From Rhizomonospora bruguierae (lineage in GTDB: Bacteria; Actinomycetota; Actinomycetes; Mycobacteriales; Micromonosporaceae): 64,000 nucleotides of DNA. Shown here one piece after another: positions 7,440-14,876 of the stretch (its first letter is position 1; every line of letters starts with the position of its first letter). The stretch covers positions 294,987 to 358,986 of the forward strand of contig NZ_BBQH01000010.1 of assembly GCF_018397995.1 (NCBI RefSeq), written 5' to 3'. The notes beneath the pieces are model-generated. The model saw only the letters and a list, made by a program, of their open reading frames with translations. It was not told where the DNA came from and made no database searches. Made by a program: the position numbers and the translations under genes.

Positions 7440-7760
7440 GGGCACCGCCATCTCGCCCAGTTCGGACCAGCCGTCCTGCGGGACCGTGACGCTCACGATG
7501 CGCGGGGTCTCCACCAGGTGCGGCGGCAGTTCCCGCTGGGCGCGCCTGAAGTGCTCGGACCCCACGTGCGCCGCGCCCGCGTCGCCGTCCCGAAACGCCT
7601 CGACCAGCACGTACTCGGTGGGGTCATCGACGCTGCGGGACCAGTCGAACCAGAGGCAGCCGGGCTCGGCGCGGGTGGCACGGGTGAACTCCCCGGCGAT
7701 CTCGGGCCACCGGTCGGCGTCCTCCGGCCTGATCCGGAACTTCGCGGTGATGAAGATCAT
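7431..7760 (-). CDS. Antibiotic biosynthesis monooxygenase (ABM) domain protein
   Basis: This 109-residue protein is a single dimeric alpha-beta barrel of the ABM family: a first strand M-I-F-I-T-A-K-F-R-I, a helix with W-P-E-I-A-G-E-F, the motif E-P-G-C-L-W-F-D-W-S near 33, and Y-V-L-V-E-A-F-R-D near 50. Relatives are cofactor-free monooxygenases or quinone-handling enzymes, often annotated as putative quinol monooxygenase. ATG at 7760 starts the conserved first strand; the longer open frame upstream covers the divergent methyltransferase and was rejected. Only 33 bp separate the two divergent starts. The substrate is unknown. Confidence 0.85.
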   Translation of the reverse strand: MIFITAKFRIRPEDADRWPEIAGEFTRATRAEPGCLWFDWSRSVDDPTEYVLVEAFRDGDAGAAHVGSEHFRRAQRELPPHLVETPRIVSVTVPQDGWSELGEMAVPKG

Positions 7761-7793
7761 TCTCGTGATTCTAGTACCGGGCAGAATGGGCGC

Positions 7794-9002
7794 ATGCCGG
7801 ACCCAACCGTCCTGCGCGCCGGCCTGGTCGACGCGGTCCTGCGCGCGACCGGACCGATCGGCCCGCCGATCGTCGAGGCCCTGCGTACGGTCCCCCGCCA
7901 CCTGTTCCTGCCCGAGGTACCGGTGGAAGACGCGTACCGGGACGACGCCATCGTCACCAAGCGGGACCCGCGGGGCCGGCCGATCAGTTCCTCCTCCCAG
8001 CCGACCATCATGGCGCTGATGCTCGACCAGTTGGCCCCCGCGCCCGGCCACCGGGTCCTGGAGATCGGCGCCGGCACCGGATACAACGCCGCCCTACTGG
8101 CGCACCTGGTGCGCCCCGGCGGCCGGGTGGTGAGCGTGGACATCGACGCGGACCTGGTCGAGCGGGCCGCGGCGGGGCTGGCGCGCACCGGGTACCCGGA
8201 GGCGGCGGTCGTGCGCGGGGACGGCGGCCTCGGCGTCCCGGAGCGGGCGCCCTACGACCGGGTCATCGCCACGGTCGGCGTCTGGGACCTGGCACCGGCC
8301 TGGCTGGCGCAGATCGCGCCCGGCGGTCGCCTGGTGGCCCCGCTGGACCTCGGCGGCATCCAGTGCTCGGTGGCGTTCGAGCGGTGCGGGGAGCACTGGC
8401 GCAGCCGATCGGTCGTCCCGTGTGGCTTCATGCGGCTGCGCGGCGCGTTCGCCGGACCCGAACGCACGCTGGTGCTCGACCCGGAGGCCCAACTCGCGGT
8501 CATGCTGCCCGGCGGCGGTGCCGCGGAGCCCGCCGCCCTGCGGGGCATGCTCGCCGCGCCGCCGGTCGTGCGGCTGCCCGCGCCGGCGACCGGCGCGTCC
8601 GACATGTTCGGCGGGCTGGGCCTGTGGCTGGGCGCGCGCGAGCGCCGGTACTGCCAGTTCAGCGAGGGCGGGGCCACCGGACCGATCCTGCCATCGGCCC
8701 CGGCGCAACTGCGGGACCTGCGGATGACCGTGGGCCTGTTCGACCGGGACGGCGTCGCGCTGCTCGGCGCCGAACCGCACGGCGCGACCGTGGCGTTCGG
8801 GTACGGCGCGGGCGGCGGCCGGCTCGCCGGGGATCTGGTCGGGCACATCCGGGCGTGGGAGGCAGCGGGCCGGCCCGGTGTCGCGGGCCTGCGCATCGAC
8901 GCCTATCCCCGGGCGGCCCCGCCGCCGCCCCCGGACGGGGCGACCGTCATCGAGAAGGCGCACACCCGCCTGCTACTCAGCTGGCCCGTCAGCCGGCCGT
9001 GA
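7794..9002 (+). CDS. Protein-L-isoaspartate O-methyltransferase-like enzyme with extra C-terminal domain
   Basis: The 402-residue protein has an N-terminal PCMT fold. R-T-V-P-R-H-L-F-L-P-E is near residue 30, the S-S-S-Q-P-T-I-M acceptor-binding region near 65, and the SAM motif L-E-I-G-A-G-T-G-Y-N-A-A near 86. About 190 residues of less conserved C-terminal sequence follow. Housekeeping Pcm is about 210 residues. The long actinobacterial form is the type seen beside peptide natural products, where it modifies aspartate in a precursor (OlvS_A- or FxLD-type enzymes). No precursor or cyclase is visible here, so a general repair role is equally possible. The 3' end overlaps the convergent OsmC gene by 14 bp. 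Confidence 0.85.
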   Translation: MPDPTVLRAGLVDAVLRATGPIGPPIVEALRTVPRHLFLPEVPVEDAYRDDAIVTKRDPRGRPISSSSQPTIMALMLDQLAPAPGHRVLEIGAGTGYNAALLAHLVRPGGRVVSVDIDADLVERAAAGLARTGYPEAAVVRGDGGLGVPERAPYDRVIATVGVWDLAPAWLAQIAPGGRLVAPLDLGGIQCSVAFERCGEHWRSRSVVPCGFMRLRGAFAGPERTLVLDPEAQLAVMLPGGGAAEPAALRGMLAAPPVVRLPAPATGASDMFGGLGLWLGARERRYCQFSEGGATGPILPSAPAQLRDLRMTVGLFDRDGVALLGAEPHGATVAFGYGAGGGRLAGDLVGHIRAWEAAGRPGVAGLRIDAYPRAAPPPPPDGATVIEKAHTRLLLSWPVSRP

Positions 9003-9468
9003 CCGTCGGCTCGTGCCGGACCGGGAAGGCCACCGACCTGGCGATGAAGCAGATCCCGTGGGCATCCCCGTGCAGCGCGGTCGCGCGCTCCACCATGCCC
9101 GCCTCGGCGACCGTGACGCGGGGGCGCAGCAGCACGTCGGTGAAGGCGCCGCCGCCGTCGCCGCTCTCCGCCATGGTGCCGACCGCCTCGTCCACGTAGC
9201 CGGTGACCACCACGCCGCCGCGGGCGCACAGGCTCAGGTACGACAGCATGTGGCACTGCGAGAGCGAGGCGACCAGCAACTGCTCGGGGTTCCAGCGGGC
9301 CGGGTCGCCCCGGAACGCGGGGTCGGCCGAGCCGAGCAGCGGCGCCGGCCCGGCGGCGGTGACCGAGTGGTCCCGGCCGTACGAGCGGTAGTTGACCGTG
9401 CCGCCGTCGCCGGCACCCGTCCATATGACGGTCAACGAGTACGTGTGGGATCGAGGCATGGCGACCAT
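8989..9468 (-). CDS. OsmC/Ohr family peroxide-reductase-like protein
   Basis: This 159-residue protein is an OsmC-family member that should reduce organic peroxides through two cysteines. N-P-E-Q-L-L-V-A-S-L-S-Q-C-H is near residue 65 with the first cysteine, and the second cysteine is in the H-G-I-C-F-I-A-R-S motif near 140. ATG at 9468 has AGGG seven bases upstream; an ATG three codons later is the alternative. It is a single cytoplasmic gene that overlaps the convergent methyltransferase. No OhrR-type regulator is adjacent. Confidence 0.88.
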   Translation of the reverse strand: MVAMPRSHTYSLTVIWTGAGDGGTVNYRSYGRDHSVTAAGPAPLLGSADPAFRGDPARWNPEQLLVASLSQCHMLSYLSLCARGGVVVTGYVDEAVGTMAESGDGGGAFTDVLLRPRVTVAEAGMVERATALHGDAHGICFIARSVAFPVRHEPTVTAG

Positions 9469-9486
9469 CGTAGTACCCTGCGACAG

Positions 9487-9588
9487 GTGAACCCCGTGGC
9501 GGCCGTCGCCTCGGCGTACGCCGCGTGGCGCACGCCGGACCTGCCGCTGTACGGCAACGACCACGAGCGCGCCGACTTCGCTCCCTGA
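9487..9588 (+). CDS. Doubtful 33-residue ORF between osmC and MFS genes
   Basis: GTG at 9487 opens a 33-codon frame ending D-H-E-R-A-D-F-A-P. Third positions are G/C-rich, but the ribosome site is weak and no family is recognised. It fills most of the 170-bp divergent region. It may be a small protein or chance reading in GC-rich DNA. Confidence 0.2.
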   Translation: MNPVAAVASAYAAWRTPDLPLYGNDHERADFAP

Positions 9589-9638
9589 CCGGTACCGCGC
9601 CCGCTCGCCGTACCCGTCACCGCCGTCGTGGGAGCATC

Positions 9639-10823
9639 ATGTCCGTCGATCGTCCGGCCCCGGTAGGGGTCCGCCCGGTGCTGCGCGCACCGCAGGTTCC
9701 GTGGGTGCTGGTGGCCAGCCTGGTGGGTCGGCTGCCGCTGGGCACCGCGCCGCTCGCGCTGCTGCTGTTCGCCCGGCAGAGCATGCCGATCTCGCTGGCC
9801 GGCGTGCTGGTCGGCGCGTACACCGCCGGCACCGCCCTGGGTCAGCCGCTGCTGGCCCGGGCGGCGGACCGCTGGCGGCAGCCGCCGGTGATGTGGGCGG
9901 CGGTGGCGCTGTCCACCGCCGGCCTGCTCGCCGTCACGGTCCGGCCGGGCCCGGCCGGCACCGTCGTCGCCGCGTTCGCCGCCGGCGCGGGCGCCCCGCC
10001 GTTCGAGGCATGCCTGCGGGTGCTCTGGACCGACCTGGTCGCCGACCGGCTGCGCCCGGCGGCGTACACACTGGACGTGGCGGTCCAGGAGCTGATCTTC
10101 ATCGTCGGCCCGCTGGTCACGCTCGGCGCGGTGGCGCTGGCCGGCCCGCGCGGCGGGCTCGCGGCCACCGCGCTGGTCCAACTCGCCGGCACCGCCGCGT
10201 TCGCCGCCGCACCGGCCGTGCGGCGCTGGCGGGGCGAGGCGGCGCCGCGGCACTGGGCCGGCCCGCTGCGCGCCGGCCGGCTGCGCCTGCTGCTCGCCGC
10301 CACGCTGCTCATCGGCGCCGGCGTGGGCAGCACGACCGTCGCCGTCGCCGGGTTCGCGGAGGCGCACGGCACCCCCTCCTGGGCGGGCTGGCTGCTCGCA
10401 GCGCAGGCTCTCGGCGCGCTCATCGGTGGCCTGGTGTTCGCCGGGGCCGGCGGCCGGCTCCCCGCGGACTCCCCTGCGCTGCTGCCGGGGTTGGTAGCCG
10501 CGCTCGCCGCCGGGTACCTGCCGCTGCTGCTGCCGCTGCCGGTGCCGGCGATGGCGCTCGCCATGATCGTCAGTGGTCTGGCCCTGCCGCCGGTGCTCAC
10601 CCGGGTGTTCATCACCACCGACGCGGTCGCGCCGGCCGGCACCGCGGCGGAGGCGTTCGCCTGGGTGGCCACCGCGTTCGCCGTGGGCAGCGCGCTCGGG
10701 GCCGCAACCGACGGCGCGATCCTGGACGCGCTGCACGCCGTCGTGGCCGGCTTCGCCCCCGCCCCGCTGGTGATCTTCGCCGCCGCCGCGCTGCTGTACC
10801 GCGACGCCCGCGCCCGCCGCTGA
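9639..10823 (+). CDS. Major facilitator superfamily transporter
   Basis: This is a 394-residue 12-helix membrane carrier of the MFS. The loop after helix 2 has the A-R-A-A-D-R-W-R form of the MFS motif, and the two halves are joined by a short central loop near residue 200. Its substrate is not evident; small actinobacterial MFS proteins of this kind are usually efflux carriers. ATG at 9639 has GGGAG five bases upstream. An upstream open frame lacks coding features. It stands alone, convergent to the MscS pair, with a hairpin at its stop codon. Confidence 0.88.
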   Translation: MSVDRPAPVGVRPVLRAPQVPWVLVASLVGRLPLGTAPLALLLFARQSMPISLAGVLVGAYTAGTALGQPLLARAADRWRQPPVMWAAVALSTAGLLAVTVRPGPAGTVVAAFAAGAGAPPFEACLRVLWTDLVADRLRPAAYTLDVAVQELIFIVGPLVTLGAVALAGPRGGLAATALVQLAGTAAFAAAPAVRRWRGEAAPRHWAGPLRAGRLRLLLAATLLIGAGVGSTTVAVAGFAEAHGTPSWAGWLLAAQALGALIGGLVFAGAGGRLPADSPALLPGLVAALAAGYLPLLLPLPVPAMALAMIVSGLALPPVLTRVFITTDAVAPAGTAAEAFAWVATAFAVGSALGAATDGAILDALHAVVAGFAPAPLVIFAAAALLYRDARARR

Positions 10824-10844
10824 CGGCACGCGCCGGGTGCCGTC
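10822..10844. terminator. Hairpin terminator between convergent genes
   Basis: GACGGCAC (10822-10829) pairs with GTGCCGTC (10837-10844) around a seven-base loop. The left arm starts inside the MFS stop codon, and the convergent gene ends at 10854. Confidence 0.6.
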
Positions 10845-10853
10845 GATCGCTGG

Positions 10854-11216
10854 CTACGGGGTCTCGGCGGGCGCGCTCTCGCTCGCCGTGGGCTCCGGCG
10901 CGGTCGTCGGCCCCGTGGTGGGCGTCGGCGGTGGCGGCTCCGGCGTGGGCGCCGGCGGGGGTGTGGTCGGTGCCGGCACGGTCGTCGCCGCCGGCGGCTC
11001 GGCCGGCCCGGTCGTGGCCGTGGTGGGCGGCTGGGTCGTGGGCGCCCTCGTCGGAGCCTGCCGGGTCGGCGCCGGCCGCCGCAGCAGCGGCTCGGTCGAG
11101 TTCCTCGCCACCGGGTCCGGCCGGACCAGGAGGTACAGCCCGAGCGTCAGCAGGAAGACGACCACGAGCACGAGCGTGGACGGGCGGACGCGTCCGCCGA
11201 ACAGGGCGGGGCTCAT
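10854..11216 (-). CDS. Single-pass membrane protein with Pro/Thr-rich tail
   Basis: This 120-residue protein has one transmembrane helix at about residues 14-31. About 75 residues of Pro, Thr, Ala and Glu with many P-T and T-T-P units follow, probably on the outer side of the membrane. No domain is recognised. Its ATG overlaps the TGA of the MscS gene by one base (TGATG), so it is translationally coupled to that channel. It may be a wall-spanning accessory or a linker protein for the channel; this is inference from position only. Confidence 0.75.
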   Translation of the reverse strand: MSPALFGGRVRPSTLVLVVVFLLTLGLYLLVRPDPVARNSTEPLLRRPAPTRQAPTRAPTTQPPTTATTGPAEPPAATTVPAPTTPPPAPTPEPPPPTPTTGPTTAPEPTASESAPAETP

Positions 11217-12121
11217 CAGCTGATACCGGTGGGCTGGGCGACGTCGACGCCGGGCGACCCGGGCGCCTCCGGGTCGCTGAGATCCTCAGCCTTGAGCGCC
11301 TGGGCGACCCGGGCGCGCAGTTCCCGGCCGACCTCGAACTGCTTGCCGGGCAGGGTGCGGGCGACGACCCGGACGACCAGGGTGTCCAACTCGATCCGCT
11401 CCACGCCGAGCACCGTGGGCGCGTCCAGCAGCAGCGGGCCGAGGTAGTCGTCCTGGACGGCGGCGCGGCCCACCCGGCGCAGCGTGTCGCGGATCTCGTT
11501 GACGTCCGAGGCGCTGGGCACCGGCACGTCCACCACGGCCCGGGCCCACTCCCGGGACATGTTGGTGACCTGCACGATCTGCCCGTTGGGGACGATGACC
11601 ACCTCGCCGTTGGCGCTGCGCAGCCGGGTGATCCGCAGCGTGACCTCCTCGACGGTGCCGCTGACGCCGCTCTCCTGCCCGAGCGCGGCGATCCGGATCA
11701 CGTCGCCGAAGCCGTACTGCCGCTCGACGATGATGAACACCCCGGCGAGCAGGTCCTGGACGATCCGCTGGGCGCCGAAGCCGAGCGCGACGCCGATCAC
11801 CGTGGCCGGCACCACCAGGCCGGCGAACGACACGCCGAGCCGCTGGAGGACCATCGCCCCGGTCACGCAGTAGATCAGCACGATGACGGCCCACATGATG
11901 ACCTGCGCCAACGTGTGCCGGTGCTTGGACGACTCCGAGCGCACCAGGCCGTTGCGCCCGCCGAACGCGTCGATCCGCCGGGTCGTGCGCTGCCCCAGCC
12001 ACCGGACCAGCCGGGCCAGCAGGATGGCGCCCGTGACCAGCAGCACGACCTCGAGGGCGCTGCCGCGTAGCCAGGTGGTTACGTCCGTTAACGGAGTAAT
12101 CGCCGCATCCATCGTTCCCAT
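11216..12121 (-). CDS. mscS: Small-conductance mechanosensitive channel (MscS family)
   Basis: This 301-residue protein should open under membrane tension and release solutes on osmotic downshift. It has three N-terminal membrane helices. TM3 carries the MscS signature G-V-A-L-G-F-G-A-Q-R-I-V-Q-D-L at about residue 110. The beta domain with F-G-D-V-I-R-I follows, with V-E-E-V-T-L-R-I-T-R-L-R and N-G-E-V-V-I-V-P-N-G. Length matches minimal MscS. The start may be the ATG at 12121 or the one three codons later; neither has a strong ribosome site. It is followed by a coupled Pro/Thr-rich membrane protein. Confidence 0.93.
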   Translation of the reverse strand: MGTMDAAITPLTDVTTWLRGSALEVVLLVTGAILLARLVRWLGQRTTRRIDAFGGRNGLVRSESSKHRHTLAQVIMWAVIVLIYCVTGAMVLQRLGVSFAGLVVPATVIGVALGFGAQRIVQDLLAGVFIIVERQYGFGDVIRIAALGQESGVSGTVEEVTLRITRLRSANGEVVIVPNGQIVQVTNMSREWARAVVDVPVPSASDVNEIRDTLRRVGRAAVQDDYLGPLLLDAPTVLGVERIELDTLVVRVVARTLPGKQFEVGRELRARVAQALKAEDLSDPEAPGSPGVDVAQPTGIS

Positions 12122-12205
12122 GCTGCCACCAGAACCGGCGCATCGACCGCGCTCGGGCGCGATGCGTGAGGGCCGTCACCGGTCCGCGCCGCGGCGGCGG
12201 GCGGC

Positions 12206-13537
12206 TCAGCCGGTGAGCCAGTTCCGGCGCTCGCCGACCGAGCTGCTCTCCGGCGGTGGGTCGGTCGGGCCGGCGCGCTCCTCGGCCCGCTCGGTCCGCT
12301 CCTCCGCGCGGGCCTCGTCCTTCTTGCTGGCCCGGGTGCCGGGCGGCTTCCGGTCCGGCGTCGGCTCGCCCCCCGGGTGCTCGACCAGGTAGCGCACCGC
12401 CGTGTTGAAGACCGCCAGCAGCGGCACCGCCACGAGCCCCCCGACGATGCCGGCCACCACCACGCCCGTGGCGATCGCCAGCACCACCGCCAGCGGGTGC
12501 AGCGCCACCGCCCGTCCCATGATCAGCGGCTGGAGGACGTGGCCCTCCAGCTGTCCCACGGCGATCAGCAGGCCGATCACGGCCAACGCGCTGACCGGAC
12601 CGTGCGTGACCAGGGCGATCAGCACGGCCAGCGCGCCGGACAGGATCGCGCCGATCACCGGGATGAACGCCCCCAGGAACACCAGCGCGGCCATCGGCAG
12701 CGCCAGCGGGATGCGCAGCAGCGCCAGGCCGATACCGACGCCGAGCGCGTCCACGAACGCCACCAGCACGGTGGCCCGCACGTACGAGACCAGGGTGAAC
12801 CAGGCGTAGTGGCCGGCGCGGGCGACCGGCACCCGGGCCGGGCGGGGCAGCAGGCGGCACAGGAAGCGCCAGATGGTCGCGCCGTCCCGGAGGAAGAAGA
12901 ACAGCGTGAACAGCACCAGCAGGAAGCCGGTCGCCAACTCGCCCACGGTGGTGGCGGTGTTGAGGGCGCCCGAGGTCAGGGCGCCCTGGCTGGCGCCGAT
13001 CCGCTTCTGCAGGCTGTCGATCGCGTTGGTGAGGTGCGCCTGGGAGATATGCAGCGGCCCGCGCGCGAGCCACACGCGCACCTCGTCCAGACCCTGCCGC
13101 ACCTGCGTCGACAGGCCGCTGACCTGCCCGATGACGGTCTGCGCGATCAGGGCGACGGCGCCGAACACCAGCAGCAGCGAGCCGACCAGCACCAGCCCGG
13201 CCGCCAGCGACCGCTGCACGCCGTGCCGGTTCAGCCAGGCGGCGAACGGCTGGAACAGCGCCGCCAGCAGCAGCGCGATCGCCACCGGGATGAGCACCAC
13301 GCGCAGCAGTGAGATCAGCTTGAGCAGCACGTACGCCGTGAGGACGAAGAGGATCAGGCGCCACGACCAGGCGGCCGCCACCCGGACGCCGCGCGGGATC
13401 CCGCCGTCGATCGTCGACCCGGACTCCGCGGTCACGACCCGCAGCGGCTGGTCCTCGCCCGGGGCGGTGAACGGGGGCGGCTCCCCGCGCCGCGCGGCGC
13501 CGGACATGCGCGTCCGCGCCCTCTCCATCCAACTCAC
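12206..13537 (-). CDS. AI-2E family (TqsA/PerM-type) membrane transporter
   Basis: This 443-residue membrane protein has about eight transmembrane helices, with the family features F-V-L-T-A-Y-V near residue 65, a soluble segment at about 140-190, and the conserved G-A-F-I-P-V-I-G-A near 290. A basic, Pro-rich cytoplasmic tail of some 55 residues ends the protein. Members move small molecules or ions (autoinducer-2, Na+/H+ exchange); the substrate here is unknown. The GTG at 13537 has GGAAAGGG six bases upstream. It is a single gene. Confidence 0.88.
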   Translation of the reverse strand: MSWMERARTRMSGAARRGEPPPFTAPGEDQPLRVVTAESGSTIDGGIPRGVRVAAAWSWRLILFVLTAYVLLKLISLLRVVLIPVAIALLLAALFQPFAAWLNRHGVQRSLAAGLVLVGSLLLVFGAVALIAQTVIGQVSGLSTQVRQGLDEVRVWLARGPLHISQAHLTNAIDSLQKRIGASQGALTSGALNTATTVGELATGFLLVLFTLFFFLRDGATIWRFLCRLLPRPARVPVARAGHYAWFTLVSYVRATVLVAFVDALGVGIGLALLRIPLALPMAALVFLGAFIPVIGAILSGALAVLIALVTHGPVSALAVIGLLIAVGQLEGHVLQPLIMGRAVALHPLAVVLAIATGVVVAGIVGGLVAVPLLAVFNTAVRYLVEHPGGEPTPDRKPPGTRASKKDEARAEERTERAEERAGPTDPPPESSSVGERRNWLTG

Positions 13538-13645
13538 GGTGCACCCTTTCCTCGCGCGGTCGCGGGGGGTATACCCACGCCGCTCGCCCTCACCGCCGCC
13601 GCGGCGCGGCAGGGGGCTCGGGGCGGGTGCGCCGCCGGCGCCGGA

Positions 13646-14278
13646 TTACCGCTCGGGGACGAGGTAGGCCAGGGCGGTGCTGACCAGGCCGGCCAGGGAC
13701 TCCTCCGGGTGGTCGATCCAGTGTTGGGTGGCGGCGCGGAGGGTGGCCAGGAACGTGGCCGCGAGGACCCGGGCGCGCAGGGGCGCGGCCGGGGTGGCGG
13801 GGAGGCGGCCCAGCAGTTCGGCCGTGAGATCGCGTTCGATCGCGCCGAAGGCGGCCACCTGGTAGGCGGTCAGGGACGGGTGCCCGCTGATCAGGCGGCG
13901 GCGGGCGAGCCAGGCCGGGTCCGGCGGGCCGGCCTCGGCGGTGAGGGCCTCGCCGGCCCGGCGCAGGGCGGTCCACGGGGGATCGGTGCGCGGGCGGGCC
14001 CGGACCAGGTCGAGCAGGACCCGGATGCGGACCAGGTCCGCGTGCAGCAGGGCCTCCTCCTTGCTGGCGAAGTAGTTGGAGAAGGTGCGGCGGGAGACGT
14101 CGGCGGCGTCGGCGATGGCCTCGACGGTGAGGCGGTCGAGGCCGTGCTCGGCGGCGAGGCGCAGGGCCGCCTCGTGCAGCGCCTGGCGGGTCGCGGCCTT
14201 CTTCCGCTCCCGCAACCCGACCGGCACCTCGGCCACGGGGTGCTCCAGCGGGCCGACCTGCACCGTGCCAGCGTCCAT
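13646..14278 (-). CDS. TetR family regulator divergent from marR-emrB
   Basis: This is a 210-residue TetR repressor. The helix-turn-helix lies at about residues 40-75, with I-A-D-A-A-D-V-S-R-R-T-F-S-N-Y-F as the recognition helix. The C-terminal ligand domain is of the MftR/TetR_C_17-like type. It is transcribed away from a marR-emrB operon across a 106-bp region with several palindromes. The 13-bp palindrome at 14309-14321 lies 31 bp upstream of its start and is the best operator candidate. No ribosome site is clear, so the mRNA may be leaderless. Confidence 0.9.
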   Translation of the reverse strand: MDAGTVQVGPLEHPVAEVPVGLRERKKAATRQALHEAALRLAAEHGLDRLTVEAIADAADVSRRTFSNYFASKEEALLHADLVRIRVLLDLVRARPRTDPPWTALRRAGEALTAEAGPPDPAWLARRRLISGHPSLTAYQVAAFGAIERDLTAELLGRLPATPAAPLRARVLAATFLATLRAATQHWIDHPEESLAGLVSTALAYLVPER

Positions 14279-14308
14279 CGGGCCAGCGTAGCCCGTCGCG
14301 TGATCCAG

Positions 14309-14321
14309 TTCTCAATGAGAA
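14309..14321. promoter_or_regulatory. Palindrome, candidate TetR operator
   Basis: TTCTCA-A-TGAGAA is a perfect 6-1-6 palindrome in the divergent region, on the side of the TetR-type gene. It differs in sequence from the CAAGC-type repeats nearer the marR gene. Confidence 0.5.
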
Positions 14322-14323
14322 AA

Positions 14324-14368
14324 CTTGCGCAGCGGGCAAGATCTCCCGATGCTTGTATGTGCCAAGCA
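14324..14368. promoter_or_regulatory. Two inverted repeats, candidate MarR operators
   Basis: CTTGC at 14324-14328 faces GCAAG at 14336-14340. TGCTTG at 14350-14355 faces CAAGCA at 14363-14368 across seven bases. Both share the CTTG/CAAG half site used by many MarR-family autorepressors, and both lie just before the marR start at 14385. Confidence 0.6.
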
Positions 14369-14384
14369 ATACGAGGAGGAGTCC

Positions 14385-14876
14385 GTGACCGGCAACGTGG
14401 AGATCCCCACCCGCCACGGGGAGCTGGGCGAGCGGCTGCGCGACCTCACGAAGGTCATCCGGCTGCTGCGCCAGCGCCGCGGCGACGACCGCCCGGCGGT
14501 ACCGGTCGGGCTGCTGGGCACGCTGATGTACATCGACGCGTGCGGCACCGGCGTGCCCGGCTGCCACGCCAAGGACCTGGCCGCCGAGGCCGGCCTGGAC
14601 CCCTCGACGGTCAGCCGGGCGGTCGCCTCGCTCGTGGCGCACGGCCTGGTCGAGCGGCAGGCCGACCCGGCGGACCGGCGGGCGAGCGTGCTGGCCCTGA
14701 CCGGGGCCGGCCGGGCGGCGCTCACCGAGGCGCAGAACTGGTACGGCGGCGTGCTCGACCGGGCGCTCGCCGCCTGGCGGCCCGAGGAGCTGGATGTGTT
14801 GAGCGCCCTCCTCGGCCGCTTCATCACCGATCTGGAGAGAACCCTGACTACCGAGAACCTGGAGGCCGCGCGATGA
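14385..14876 (+). CDS. MarR family regulator of the downstream efflux gene
   Basis: This 163-residue winged-helix regulator has A-K-D-L-A-A-E-A-G-L-D-P-S-T-V-S-R-A-V as the recognition helix (about residues 62-80) and D-P-A-D-R-R-A-S-V-L-A-L-T as the wing. GTG at 14385 is chosen because GAGGAGGAG lies just upstream. The gene overlaps the EmrB-type transporter by ATGA. CTTG/CAAG inverted repeats before the start suggest autorepression relieved by the exported compound. Confidence 0.92.
   Translation: MTGNVEIPTRHGELGERLRDLTKVIRLLRQRRGDDRPAVPVGLLGTLMYIDACGTGVPGCHAKDLAAEAGLDPSTVSRAVASLVAHGLVERQADPADRRASVLALTGAGRAALTEAQNWYGGVLDRALAAWRPEELDVLSALLGRFITDLERTLTTENLEAAR

Noticed and set aside
5796-7793. 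Long open plus-strand reading that runs into the methyltransferase gene
   Set aside because: It is antisense to phoD and the ABM gene, has Arg/Pro/Gly-rich composition and no motif; the real start at 7794 fits the enzyme family.
7794-9588. RiPP biosynthetic cluster around the methyltransferase
   Set aside because: No precursor-like ORF, leader motif, cyclase or protease is visible; the 33-codon ORF at 9487 shows no core-peptide features.
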